DNA from: Phycisphaerae bacterium
Lineage (GTDB): Bacteria > Planctomycetota > Phycisphaerae > SM23-33
DNA length: 64,000 nucleotides
Reading direction: 5' to 3'
NCBI GenBank assembly: GCA_030745875.1
Contig: JASLNT010000078.1
Location: 1-64,000, forward strand
Shown: positions 1 to 9,452 of the stretch, piece after piece
Numbering within the stretch: the first letter of the stretch is position 1
Layout of the letters: each line of letters opens with the position of its first letter
Program-made: the position numbers and the translations under genes
Notes under the pieces: generated by a model
The model's input: only the letters and a program-made list of their open reading frames with translations
Told to the model about the DNA's origin: nothing
The model's database searches: none

Positions 1-190
1 GAGTCCGGCGGAATACGCCGCCCGCTGCCAGCCTGCTCCGGGCTCCGCTGCGCTCCGCCCTACGCAGCCAGGCAGCGGAACGAATGACAAGGTAATGGTT
101 CTCTCATAACAACTGGACCGAAGAACCGGGGCAAGCCACCATTGCAGCGCCAACGGAGGCGCACCCTGGTACACCTACACGCTGCACGCA

Positions 191-1756
191 GTGAAGCCCG
201 ACGGTAAGGGCATGGTGCGATTGAGTCATCATGAAACCTGCGAATGGCAGCCCAGTATCACCCACGAGGGGTTGATCGTCTACACTCGTTGGGATTACGT
301 TGACCGCGGATTCTTCCAGGCCCATCATCCCTGGACGACAACCCCCGATGGACGCAACGCCCTGGCGCTGCATGGGAACTACCCCAAGAACTGGAAGGAT
401 CGTCCCTGCATGGAGATGGACATCCGCAGCATTCCCGGCTCTCAGCGGATGGTCTCGGTTGCCGCAGCGCACCACGGTCAGACCTATGGATCACTCGTAC
501 TGGTCGATCCTCGGGTCGAGGACGATGACGCGATGGCGCCGGTCCGCCTGGTTACGCCTGAGGAGCAGTTCCCCGAGTCGGAATACGGTTACTTCTGCCG
601 GGAAGCGGCGTACGGAACGCCCTGGCCGCTGAGTGAAGATTATTACCTCTGCGTGTATGGCTATTCCGATCGCCGCCGGAAGGATAAGAGCGTCGAGAAC
701 TATGGTATCTACCTGCTGGACAGCTTCGGGAACAAGGAACTGCTCTACCGCGATCCCAAAATCGCCTGCCTGAGCCCTATCCCCTTGAAGGCTCGCCCCA
801 CCCCGCCGGTGATTCCCGATCAGGTCAAGCCCTATCCCGTCGACCCCAATCAGCAGCGACTTAATCTGGACCGCCCGGAGCTCATGGCCGGCGCTGTAGC
901 ACAGCAACTGAAACATGAACGCAGCGTGGACCGGACCGAGGGAATCGTCTCGATCGCCAATGTGTACGAGACCCGCCGAACCTGGCCGGAGAATACCCGC
1001 ATCACCGCGTTGCGAATCGTTCAGATTTTGCCCAAAAGCGCTCCGGGACGAGACAACCCCAAGATCGGTTACAGCACCGAGAAGAACGCACGCTCGGTTC
1101 TTGGAACCGTACCCGTGGAGACCGACGGCAGTATTCACTTCAAACTACCGCCGTATATTCCCGTCTACTTCCAGGCGTTAAACGAACAGGGCATGGCGGT
1201 GCAGTCCATGCGTTCAATTATCTACGTGGCTCCGAAAGAGAAGCTCTCGTGCCTTGGCTGTCACGAGAAGAGATTGGCCGCGCCGCCGACGGTCAAAAAG
1301 CCCCTCCTTGCGATGCAGAGGAAGCCCTCGACAATCAAGCCGGAGCTTGACGGATCCAATCCGTTCAATTTCGTGAGACTGGTCCAGCCGGTGCTCAACG
1401 CCAAATGCGCCGATTGCCACGCCAAGAAGATCAAAGAAAAGAAGAAGGCCCCTTCGCTGAGCGGCAAGAATCCCGACAAGCGCGGCTGGCCTGAATCCTA
1501 TCGCAATCTCCAGAAATATTCCTTCTACTACAACTCCGGGAGTTTTGTTGAGTCCAAGACATATCCCGGTAGGTTCGGCGCGTTGGCCTCGCCCCTGTAC
1601 AAGCATCTGGCGAAGGGGCATCACAAGGTGAAATTGACGCCGGAAGAGTTGCGTCGGATCACCCTGTGGCTGGACTGCAACTCGGATTTCTACGGAACCT
1701 ACGAAAAACTCCCGGCCCAGGCGCTCGGTAAGATCATCAAGCCAATTCTGAAATAA
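191..1756 (+). CDS. HzsA-related haem protein, 3' part of a broken or truncated gene
   Basis: The product resembles the C-terminal part of the hydrazine-synthase-alpha-like (HzsA-related) proteins common in Planctomycetota: a beta-propeller-like part followed by a cytochrome c-like part. Two CxxCH haem motifs are visible, at residues 354-358 (CLGCH) and 406-410 (CADCH). The assigned start is a GTG, but the frame is open back to 110 and the residues just before it (WYTYTLHAV) read like family sequence, so 191 is not a real start. An in-frame stop at 107-109 cuts the N-terminal half off, and nothing recognisable is encoded in any frame of bases 1-106. The family is usually several hundred residues longer. 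True hydrazine synthesis is not implied; the relatives are of unknown function. Confidence 0.75.
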   Translation: MKPDGKGMVRLSHHETCEWQPSITHEGLIVYTRWDYVDRGFFQAHHPWTTTPDGRNALALHGNYPKNWKDRPCMEMDIRSIPGSQRMVSVAAAHHGQTYGSLVLVDPRVEDDDAMAPVRLVTPEEQFPESEYGYFCREAAYGTPWPLSEDYYLCVYGYSDRRRKDKSVENYGIYLLDSFGNKELLYRDPKIACLSPIPLKARPTPPVIPDQVKPYPVDPNQQRLNLDRPELMAGAVAQQLKHERSVDRTEGIVSIANVYETRRTWPENTRITALRIVQILPKSAPGRDNPKIGYSTEKNARSVLGTVPVETDGSIHFKLPPYIPVYFQALNEQGMAVQSMRSIIYVAPKEKLSCLGCHEKRLAAPPTVKKPLLAMQRKPSTIKPELDGSNPFNFVRLVQPVLNAKCADCHAKKIKEKKKAPSLSGKNPDKRGWPESYRNLQKYSFYYNSGSFVESKTYPGRFGALASPLYKHLAKGHHKVKLTPEELRRITLWLDCNSDFYGTYEKLPAQALGKIIKPILK

Positions 1757-2226
1757 GCAAAGTGCATGATACGACAACTATCGCAAGCACGGCCGACAAG
1801 CATTCCGCAGTCCCATTCCGGCAAAACCAGGTAGCGTGCCGACTGGCTGCCTAACAACGCTGACAGCTCTCATGCCGCCGAATTCCATCGCCAGTATCGA
1901 GAGGAACTCGTCTCATCGGGCAGTTGTAGAGGCGATGCAGTTGACGACCAACCGGTAAAATTAGTGCTTCTGACACTGGTTCCCGAAGGGGCCGCGCGAA
2001 CTGTACGGCTTGAGGATTCTTATCCTTCGCGACCGCGATCATGGTTGATCTCTTGAAGGGGCTCTTACTTCAAAGGCGGTCGGAAGACCCGCCAGCGGTT
2101 TCGTGAGTGACCTGGCGGTTGTAGGTCCTGAGCTTGACTCAACCGACGTCGTGCGATAGTATCTCAAGTCGAAAGATGCAGTGCTCACCAGATAACGAGG
2201 CTCCTCTCAAGCCGTGATGAAAACGG
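1757..2226. other. Intergenic region with one promoter
   Basis: About 470 bases without a convincing gene; short open frames here lack ribosome binding sites and family resemblance. The only signal I can support is the sigma-70-type promoter near its right end, listed separately. Confidence 0.6.
2134..2162 (+). promoter_or_regulatory. Sigma-70-type promoter of the AOR-aldolase operon
   Basis: TTGACT at 2134-2139 and TAGTAT at 2157-2162 are separated by exactly 17 bases, giving a predicted transcript start near 2169, about 60 bases before the first gene. Confidence 0.6.
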
Positions 2227-4284
2227 ATGGAAAAACAGCGAGACATGAACAACGACACGAATAACGGCTACATGGGAAGGATTCTGGAGGTCAATCTCTC
2301 CGAACGGACCATCGACTCCATACCCCTTGCGAGTAACTCAAGAGAGCTGTTCGTAGGCGGGCGTGCTCTGGCCGTCGCCCTGCTGTTCCAGCAGTTGAAC
2401 CGAAATGGAATCTCAGAAGGCGTCACACCAGGCGATCCGATCAAGGAGACCGACCCTCTTTCCAAAGACAACGTCCTGGTGTTCTGCACATCCCCGGCGA
2501 TCGGTACAAACGTGCCAACCGCTTCCCGGATTCATGTGGCGTTCAAGTCCCCTCTGACCGGTGGAATCGGCTCGTCCAGCAGCGGAGGAAAATGGGGCGT
2601 GGAGTTCAAGAAAACCGGTTTCGACGCACTAGTGGTGAAAGGCTGCGCCGAGAAACTCTCGGTCCTCATCATAGACGATAACGGACCCCGCCTGGAACCG
2701 GCCCCGGAGGTGAATCCCGCCGATGTGGACGAAGTAACCGATGCGGTTCAATCCGTCACGAGCAAGAAGCACAAAGTCATGACCGTTGGAGGCGCTGGCA
2801 GGAATCTCTCCCCCATCGCGTGCATCATCAACGACCGGGGACGAGCCCTTGGGCGGGGCGGATCGGGAGCCGTATTCGGTTCGAAGAATCTTCTGGCCAT
2901 CGCGGTTCGCGGGGAGGAGTCCGTCGCGGTCTCCAATCAGTCCGGACTGGACCCGAAGAATACCTCCGGTTCGGTTTACAAAGCCATGGCCAAGCTTCGG
3001 GTCGGAAAAATCACCAAGGCTAAGAAGCAGTACGGAATCCTGTCGTCCATGGGAACGAACGGGCTGATGGGAATGCTCGCCCAGTACGACGAGTTGTTGC
3101 ATAAGAACTTCCTGGACAATCGGCACGACGATTCGGATCTGGCGAAAATCCAGGGAGAAGCATTCCTGCATCACGATCGCGTCAAAGTAAAAGGCGGAGC
3201 CTGCCTAAAATGCCCCATCGGCTGCACGCGGGTCAGCAGCATCGTCGACGAAGACGGAAACGTGGTGTCCAGCGGCGAGGGCCCGGAATTTGAAACTGTG
3301 TCCCTGCTCGGAGCCAATCTCCACATCTATGATCTTGAAGCCGTCACACAAGCTAACTACCTTTGCAACCGCTATGGATTCGACACGATCTCCATTGGGG
3401 GAACTATCGCCGCCCTGATGGAGATCTATGAAAGAATCGACGCGACCGAGCCCTCCCAACGAACAGAAGCTCAAGCCGCCCTCATGACCGAAGCCGAACC
3501 GTTCGTTTCCCAATACGGCGCGCCCGTGTTCGGAAACACGCGTTGTCTGGTTCCACTCGTGGAAGCAGCGGCCGCAAACGACGGAATCGGCCAGATCGTC
3601 GCTCAGGGCTCCAAACGATTGGCCCGACAACTCGGTCACCCGGAGGTGTCGATGACGGTCAAGGGAATGGAGCTGCCCGCCTACGATCCGCGAGCCACGT
3701 GGACCCAGGGGCTTTCGTACATGATGAGCCCCAGAGGCGGATGCCACCTGCAGGGAGGCTATTCGGCTCCGCTGGCGTTCTGCGCCGGTTACGGAGAGTT
3801 TCCGGGGAACAAGGTGGAAGGCGCGGCGCTGGTGGCGAGAAACGTCTGCTACCAGAACATCGTTTACGACATGCTGGGCGTTTGTGCGTTCGCCGGATTT
3901 TCGGTAAGCCTCGACGAGATGGCGAACATGTTAAACGACGTGGTCGGCGCCCATTACAAGGCGAGCGACCTGGAGCATATCGCAAAGAGGTGCCTCATTC
4001 TGGAGAGACTCTTCAACCACCGTTGTGGATTCACACCCCAGGACGACTGGCTGCCCGAACGGTTCTTCGACAACGCCATAACCGTAGACGGCGTCGAAAT
4101 GAAATGTTCGAGAACTGATTTCTCAAGAATGCGACACGAATTCTACGAATCGCTGGGGCTCGACGAAGATGGACTGCCCACCGAACAAACCCTCGGCGAA
4201 ACGCTTCTGCGTGAGTTCCTGCAGCAGATCGACGCCGACGAACCGCTCCCGGAAGAAAACTCCGCGGCCCGGGAGGAAATATGA
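2227..4284 (+). CDS. Aldehyde ferredoxin oxidoreductase (tungsten-pterin family)
   Basis: Full-length AOR-family enzyme of 685 residues. It would oxidise an aldehyde to a carboxylate and pass electrons to ferredoxin in the cytoplasm, using a tungsten or molybdenum bis-pterin and one 4Fe-4S cluster. The N-terminal domain shows the GYMGRILEVNL start and the glycine-rich GSSSSGGKWG pterin-binding stretch. The cluster cysteines are C326, C329 and C333 (CLKCPIGC) plus a distal cysteine near 552 (DMLGVC), as in the family. An alternative ATG at 2245 gives a protein starting closer to the usual family start; neither has a strong ribosome binding site. It overlaps the aldolase gene by 4 bases (ATGA), so the two are translationally coupled. 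The aldehyde substrate cannot be read from the sequence; a product of the neighbouring aldolase is the natural candidate. Confidence 0.93.
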   Translation: MEKQRDMNNDTNNGYMGRILEVNLSERTIDSIPLASNSRELFVGGRALAVALLFQQLNRNGISEGVTPGDPIKETDPLSKDNVLVFCTSPAIGTNVPTASRIHVAFKSPLTGGIGSSSSGGKWGVEFKKTGFDALVVKGCAEKLSVLIIDDNGPRLEPAPEVNPADVDEVTDAVQSVTSKKHKVMTVGGAGRNLSPIACIINDRGRALGRGGSGAVFGSKNLLAIAVRGEESVAVSNQSGLDPKNTSGSVYKAMAKLRVGKITKAKKQYGILSSMGTNGLMGMLAQYDELLHKNFLDNRHDDSDLAKIQGEAFLHHDRVKVKGGACLKCPIGCTRVSSIVDEDGNVVSSGEGPEFETVSLLGANLHIYDLEAVTQANYLCNRYGFDTISIGGTIAALMEIYERIDATEPSQRTEAQAALMTEAEPFVSQYGAPVFGNTRCLVPLVEAAAANDGIGQIVAQGSKRLARQLGHPEVSMTVKGMELPAYDPRATWTQGLSYMMSPRGGCHLQGGYSAPLAFCAGYGEFPGNKVEGAALVARNVCYQNIVYDMLGVCAFAGFSVSLDEMANMLNDVVGAHYKASDLEHIAKRCLILERLFNHRCGFTPQDDWLPERFFDNAITVDGVEMKCSRTDFSRMRHEFYESLGLDEDGLPTEQTLGETLLREFLQQIDADEPLPEENSAAREEI

Positions 4285-5687
4285 GCACTGAAAAACAGTT
4301 CGACAAACAGGACGTGTACAACGCCATGTACGCCACCGGCAAAGCAATCATGCTCACCGGCGGCAACAACACGCACAGCGGAAATATTTCCCTTCGACAC
4401 CCAGACGACCGGGAGTCGTTCTTCATGACCACGTCCGGATCCCAGCAGGGCTCCCTGGCTCCGAGCGACATTGTCCCGCTCAAGTTCAAGGAAGTCAGTT
4501 GGGGAGACGGTCGGGCGTCCACCGAATCCACCATCCATCGACAGGTTCTGTCCATTCCCGGCGCCGAAGCCGCCATTCACTGTCACTATCTTTCGGCGAC
4601 ATCGGTTACATTCGACACAAAGGAACACCAGAACTTCCTGACGTATGAAGGCACCGTAGACGGTCTGGATCGGTTTTCCTTCCTCCCCATCGACTGCACC
4701 GGCGTGCACCTCCTGGGACCGGTTTCCTCGGATTACTACCTGGAACCCACGGGGTCCAGAGAGATGGAGGAACGAATTCCGGCGTACCTGGCCGACAGTC
4801 CGGTGACACTGGTGCAAGGGCACGGTCCTTTCGTTCGCGGCGATTCCCTGGCGACCTGCCTGCATTGGCTGGGGCTAATCGAAGCGTCCGCCAGTTCGAA
4901 GATCGCCGCCCGCCTCAGAGGCGTCGACACCCGAGCGATATCTGAAAGACTTCGCCAGGACGATGAGGCCCTATACCCAGCCAGGATTCGACCGTTCGAC
5001 GCGTCTGTCCTCGGCCGGTACGACACGAACGACGCGAATACCATAGCAGCGTTCAAGGAACGGGCGCGATTCAATTTCTACAACGCCATTTCGCCCTTCG
5101 GCACGGGCTCCATGAGCGAAAAGGTCACGCAAAACGAAATGCTCTACTGCCCCACGGCCTCAGCCCCCGAAGGTTTCGAAATCGCCATCATGCGAGAGGA
5201 TCTCCAGGACTGCCCCGAAGATGATTCCGAGCTCGCATTTCACAAGGCGCTCTATCGAAACACCAGCTACAAGACTTGCATGCTCACGATGAGTCCTCTG
5301 GCCAGCGCCGAAGCGATGGCGGTGATTCTTGAATCTTTCGGGATGGAGGCCCTTACGCATCCGGATTCGGTGTCCATCGATTACCTGGATCCGAAAGACC
5401 ATCCCGTACTGAAACCCATCGATGCAGAAGCCGTCTATCTGAACCCGAGAGTCGGCCTTACCAACTCGAACGCCAATTTCGACGTCGTAGCCAACATGCT
5501 CCGCTGGCACAAAGGAGCCTGCGTTATCGCCGGAAAGGGCGCCGTGGGAGTAGGAAGCGTCTCACTCGAACAGGCTGCACATCATGTCGCATCCCTGGAG
5601 AACATCGCGAGAATCCGGCAGATCGCCCACTACAATCACCGTCTTGCAGGAGCCCCGCCAATCTCCTATTTTGAACCCGTAACGTAG
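4281..5687 (+). CDS. Class II aldolase/adducin-family protein with an extra C-terminal domain
   Basis: The first ~215 residues form a class II aldolase domain of the fuculose-phosphate aldolase / rhamnulose-phosphate aldolase type, which splits a sugar phosphate into DHAP and an aldehyde using zinc. E82, H100, H102 (AAIHCHY) and H181 (QGHGPF) fit the catalytic glutamate and zinc ligands. The protein is about twice the usual 215-230 residues: residues ~220-468 form a second domain that again has an ending typical of the fold (GKGAVGVGSVSLEQAAHH), suggesting an internal duplication that has lost the zinc histidines. It shares an ATGA overlap with the AOR gene, so a pathway in which the aldolase releases lactaldehyde or a similar aldehyde and AOR oxidises it is plausible but inferred. 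Confidence 0.85.
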   Translation: MSTEKQFDKQDVYNAMYATGKAIMLTGGNNTHSGNISLRHPDDRESFFMTTSGSQQGSLAPSDIVPLKFKEVSWGDGRASTESTIHRQVLSIPGAEAAIHCHYLSATSVTFDTKEHQNFLTYEGTVDGLDRFSFLPIDCTGVHLLGPVSSDYYLEPTGSREMEERIPAYLADSPVTLVQGHGPFVRGDSLATCLHWLGLIEASASSKIAARLRGVDTRAISERLRQDDEALYPARIRPFDASVLGRYDTNDANTIAAFKERARFNFYNAISPFGTGSMSEKVTQNEMLYCPTASAPEGFEIAIMREDLQDCPEDDSELAFHKALYRNTSYKTCMLTMSPLASAEAMAVILESFGMEALTHPDSVSIDYLDPKDHPVLKPIDAEAVYLNPRVGLTNSNANFDVVANMLRWHKGACVIAGKGAVGVGSVSLEQAAHHVASLENIARIRQIAHYNHRLAGAPPISYFEPVT

Positions 5688-5712
5688 TAACAGAATCGAA
5701 GAAGACACGCCG

Positions 5713-7692
5713 TCAGTTCGAGCGGGGCGATTTGCCCCTGGACACAATCGAGAAGGGCTCACCGATCACGCTGGCCTTGCCGCCCGTTTCGCTCACGCGC
5801 AACCGCACATTGTCACTGTTGATCGCCGGCGTTTTCCACGCAAACGCAGGTGCATTCCATTCCGCACGACGGGCGCTCTTGTTGGAATGCTTGTCGGTGA
5901 TCTTTATCCACTCACCGCCGTCAACCGAGTATTCAAACGTGATAAATTCCATCGCCCCGACGCTGCAGTAGGCCGGGTAATGTGTGGCGCCGGCTGTGTA
6001 CTTGTCGCCTTTGCGCGGAAGGACAATACCAATGGCCTTGTCAGCGGTGATGGTAAAACGTTCGCTTTCGGCTAGGAGTTTTCCGCCCGTCTCACGCACG
6101 CGGACAACGGCCCGGTTCGATACACTGTCGGGCACGGTCCAATGATAGCGATGACTGTTGGCGACGTTCTTCTCGATTGAAATCCAGTCCTTGCCGTTGA
6201 CGCTGTATTCCAGATCGACCTTGGCGATGCGGCCGTAGCTCCACCAGCCGATCGGATAGACATTGCCCGTCACAATTGGGTGCGCGGCATGCGGAGCGGT
6301 TACGCGAAGCGACTCTTCCTTTGGTTCCGGCTTGATGATCAACTCGGCGACTCCGATATTGGCCTCGCCCTTGCCGCTGTAGAACAAGTAGAGCTTGCCA
6401 TCGATATCTTCGAACACGTAAGGGTCGCGGAAGTGGTGGCCGTTGCCGACACCGTTATTCGAAGGCTTGTACGCTCGGTCGATGCCTTCCCAATACGACT
6501 TGGGCTTGAGCAGGACCTGCTCGACTCTGTTCACCATCTTCCATTTAGTGGGATCGAGTCGTTCGGATTCGCTCAATCCGGACAGATCGAGAACTATCAG
6601 GCAAATCGATTCGGGCAACTCACGCGTGACCGTCTTGATTGCGTAGATCCTGTTTCGGTCTTTCCCGGGGTTATGGTGGAACGCCCAATGCCTGGCGCGC
6701 TGGGTCACGCGTTGTTTTCGCCCTTTCTTCTTCACGACACTCACGCCCGGATTCTGCAGTTCCGGAGCGCCGAGCGACCGAGTCAACGGACTGTCTGACT
6801 TCTCATACTTGGTCCACCAGTAGCGCGTGTGCCACTTCTCCTTGCCCTCAGGCGTGGGGTCGTCCAAATCCGGACTGAACCAGCCGCCCGGCGTATCAGC
6901 GTTGGCGTGTGAGTTAGGCTGGCCGGCTTTGTTGAATAACGGAGCCCGCCAGAAATCGCCGCGCCCCGCGCCGAATCGCGCCGAGACCTTCTTACCGTTC
7001 GCTTCGCCCTCGACTTCAAAGCCGCGCAGGTACCACTCGGTCACGCGCACGTTTCTAATACCGTGGCCTTCCTGGCCGCCTGCGCTGGGCATGTTGAAGT
7101 TCAATCCGTTCTTAGAAGTCGCAACGCCGTCGCCCGGGCTCATGCTGTGAAAGTACATGATTATGCGCTTGTTCACATCGTCGACGTATACGTCGACAAA
7201 GTGAAACTTGTCGTCGATCACCGTGTTGTCGTCCAGGCGGATCTTCCCACCGTGGTGCAACCGGTCGAGCACGCCAACGCCCGGCGTCTGCGGTCCAGAG
7301 TAGTTGCCTTTCTTGCCCCAGGCTCTGTCCGGCGCCTTCCCGTCGTTGAACAGGCGCCACTGGCCCGTGATCGAGGCCGACCAGGCCATGCGGATCTTCG
7401 AACCGTGGTGACCCGAGAAGTACATGTAATACTTCGCGCTGGGGTGCGCCTTTTCGCTGTCGGGAATCCACTTCGGCACACGGATCACGCAGGCGCCCGT
7501 GTTACTACCGCCGCCTGTGCCGAACGATTCGAGCAGGACGCCGTTCAAGATCGGATCGTTGTCCGAGCCGGTATCGAGAGGATGCCCGGGCGGTCTGGCG
7601 TCGATCCGCCTGGCCGTCATCACTTGGGCCGATACGACCGAGGATAGAGCGACAAGCACCAAGATGACTGTGATGGCTCTCGACGCTCGCAT
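5713..7692 (-). CDS. Secreted beta-propeller glycosidase-like protein with C-terminal beta-sandwich repeats
   Basis: The start at 7692 is chosen because it has GGGAG seven bases upstream and begins a clean signal peptide (MRASRAITVILVLVALSSVVSA). The mature part looks like a five-bladed GH43/GH32-style propeller: blade-like phrases such as YYMYFSGHHG, DVNKRIIMYFHSM and DGKLYLFYSGKG, with an RDPYVFED segment that recalls the DPxV-type acid of GH43. Two repeated modules follow from about residue 470 (VDLEYSVNGKDWISI and ITFEYSVDGGEWIKI), each ending in RVRETGGK or RVSETGGK; they look like carbohydrate-binding or Ig-like domains. It ends 25 bases from the convergent aldolase gene and follows the esterase-like gene on the same strand. 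Exact glycoside family and substrate unknown. Confidence 0.7.
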   Translation of the reverse strand: MRASRAITVILVLVALSSVVSAQVMTARRIDARPPGHPLDTGSDNDPILNGVLLESFGTGGGSNTGACVIRVPKWIPDSEKAHPSAKYYMYFSGHHGSKIRMAWSASITGQWRLFNDGKAPDRAWGKKGNYSGPQTPGVGVLDRLHHGGKIRLDDNTVIDDKFHFVDVYVDDVNKRIIMYFHSMSPGDGVATSKNGLNFNMPSAGGQEGHGIRNVRVTEWYLRGFEVEGEANGKKVSARFGAGRGDFWRAPLFNKAGQPNSHANADTPGGWFSPDLDDPTPEGKEKWHTRYWWTKYEKSDSPLTRSLGAPELQNPGVSVVKKKGRKQRVTQRARHWAFHHNPGKDRNRIYAIKTVTRELPESICLIVLDLSGLSESERLDPTKWKMVNRVEQVLLKPKSYWEGIDRAYKPSNNGVGNGHHFRDPYVFEDIDGKLYLFYSGKGEANIGVAELIIKPEPKEESLRVTAPHAAHPIVTGNVYPIGWWSYGRIAKVDLEYSVNGKDWISIEKNVANSHRYHWTVPDSVSNRAVVRVRETGGKLLAESERFTITADKAIGIVLPRKGDKYTAGATHYPAYCSVGAMEFITFEYSVDGGEWIKITDKHSNKSARRAEWNAPAFAWKTPAINSDNVRLRVSETGGKASVIGEPFSIVSRGKSPRSN

Positions 7693-7790
7693 GCGGTGCT
7701 CCCTGAACTCGGCCGGGAATGATGGAAATATTGATCCGGGATTACTCATTGGGGTTGAGCCTGAAACTGCTGCAACTCATGGACAACAGC

Positions 7791-8813
7791 CTATTTCTTC
7801 CTTTTCATCTTCGTATCAGCAGGGTTGGGGCTGTCAGGGTCAACGTGTCCTACAGTATCAGCGGAAGGCTTTTTGCCCGCCACAGCAGCAATCATAGCCT
7901 TCGCTGAGAAGTGGCCGATCTTGCAGTAACTGTTGGCACAATTGTACCAGTGCGAAATCTGTCGCCCTACTCTGTTACCGCGGAAGCGAATGGTGTCAAC
8001 CGCATAGCAGTTGTCCAGTTTTTTGGCGGCTTTGAGTTGGGGTACGGCTACCGCTCCGCCCTTGCCGCCCATGCCGCTCGTGGCGATTATGAAAGGAAGG
8101 TTAGGACGCTTGAGATCTTTGCGCATGTCTTTTACGAAATTCACCATATTGGCTTCGTATTCTTTGACGAACTCTTTATTGCATCCGTCGTTCCAGCCCT
8201 GATGCCAGAAGAAACCGGCAATTTCATATTCCTTGCTCTTCATCGCCGGAAAGTACTTCTTGAGATTGCCCAGGACATCCTTGGTTTCCGCCAACACCGC
8301 CTTGTATTTTATTCCCATGTGTTCCGGTGAACTGCCATCGGCCATCGGTCCGGATGAAGGCGGACGGAAAGTGGCGGCGATGGCCTGGCCGCCCCAGGCG
8401 CATTTGATCAGCAGAACTTCATCTTCAAAATGCTCGCCAAGAACGTGGCCGAAAGTCAGTTCAGGTCCGATCGAGGGATGACGACGGTATACCTTCTTAA
8501 CGTTGTCAACGCTCAAAGTGCACGCTTTTGCGCTGTCTTTACCCTTGTGATAATAAAAGACATCTTTGCGTTCGACCCACTTGCCTGAAGCGTCTTTGAG
8601 GTACTTAAAATCAGTTTTCGCGGCATAATCAAGATCACCATCTTTGCCTTCTGAGATGAATCCAAACCCTTGCATGTTCGATTGGCCCGCAAGAATGAAC
8701 ACTTTGAGCTTGCCGTTTGAACTCGCTTTCTTCTCTTCTTTTGCTTCAACGTGATTTGATGCGGTGACGAGTGTCAGCACAACCAACAAACTAAACAAGA
8801 ACGTTTTTTTCAT
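7791..8813 (-). CDS. Secreted SGNH esterase, sialate O-acetylesterase-like (carbohydrate acetylesterase)
   Basis: Start 8813 has AAAGGAG upstream and opens a signal peptide (MKKTFLFSLLVVLTLVTASNHVEA). The block I motif FILAGQSNMQGFG carries the nucleophile serine and the later GFFWHQGWND carries the block with the catalytic Asp/His region, as in the DUF303/CE6-like family that removes O-acetyl groups from sugars. Length about 340 residues is normal for this family. The basic C-terminus (MKRKK) is unremarkable. It lies 98 bases before the glycosidase-like gene on the same strand, and together they suggest extracellular processing of an acetylated polysaccharide. Confidence 0.82.
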   Translation of the reverse strand: MKKTFLFSLLVVLTLVTASNHVEAKEEKKASSNGKLKVFILAGQSNMQGFGFISEGKDGDLDYAAKTDFKYLKDASGKWVERKDVFYYHKGKDSAKACTLSVDNVKKVYRRHPSIGPELTFGHVLGEHFEDEVLLIKCAWGGQAIAATFRPPSSGPMADGSSPEHMGIKYKAVLAETKDVLGNLKKYFPAMKSKEYEIAGFFWHQGWNDGCNKEFVKEYEANMVNFVKDMRKDLKRPNLPFIIATSGMGGKGGAVAVPQLKAAKKLDNCYAVDTIRFRGNRVGRQISHWYNCANSYCKIGHFSAKAMIAAVAGKKPSADTVGHVDPDSPNPADTKMKRKK

Positions 8814-9227
8814 TCTCAGCAAACTCCTTTTTTTCGATATTTCGTAACCGTTCACGGGCCTCAGGATTATTCTAAGATATTTGGCCGCTGAACGATACGG
8901 TTTCTATTCGTCGACGCCGTTCAGGTTAACGAAGTCTTGGACCGCATATTCTACGCTGCTGTGAAGTTCTTGAAACGGTAAAACCGCCATCATGCTCCTT
9001 CGCACATGGCGGTCCCCCATCCTTGCACTGGCCGGGTGAAATAACAAGGCTGGATCGGGGTTCAAGACCGCGTTATGGCAACATGGCGTGGGGTTGGATC
9101 TTACGTCCGGCGTACGACCGCGAAACGCGCGCCGCATCGAACGGCAAGGCGCATTAGTTTCCAGCCACGAGGGATGTCGACGGATGTATGGGGAATTTAA
9201 AGATCAACCAATTCTCAAGTTACCTAC
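8814..9227. other. Intergenic region, no feature seen
   Basis: About 410 bases upstream of two divergent genes. A 77-residue open frame on the minus strand has no ribosome binding site or family resemblance and I do not call it. No tRNA or strong hairpin seen. Confidence 0.5.
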
Positions 9228-9256
9228 TTGACAAATCAAGACCAGCGGAATAAAAT
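9228..9256 (+). promoter_or_regulatory. Near-consensus sigma-70 promoter with a long leader
   Basis: TTGACA at 9228-9233 and TAAAAT at 9251-9256 with a 17-base spacer is close to the perfect sigma-70 promoter. The predicted transcript starts near 9263, leaving about 190 untranslated bases before the gene at 9453. Confidence 0.7.
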
Positions 9257-9452
9257 GAACACTTAACCTGCCAGACGAAGGAGCAAACATAACACACCCG
9301 AACGCCTGACAAGCAGAGTGCCAAGCAGCACCCGCCCCCCGACGACGAGAGGATCCACCAGCGCCGCCTCAGCCCGCAGACTTGGGATTGCGATTTTCGC
9401 ATACTGCAGTTGAAGAGACGCCCCCGCCATTACCCTCGGACCAAAACATACA

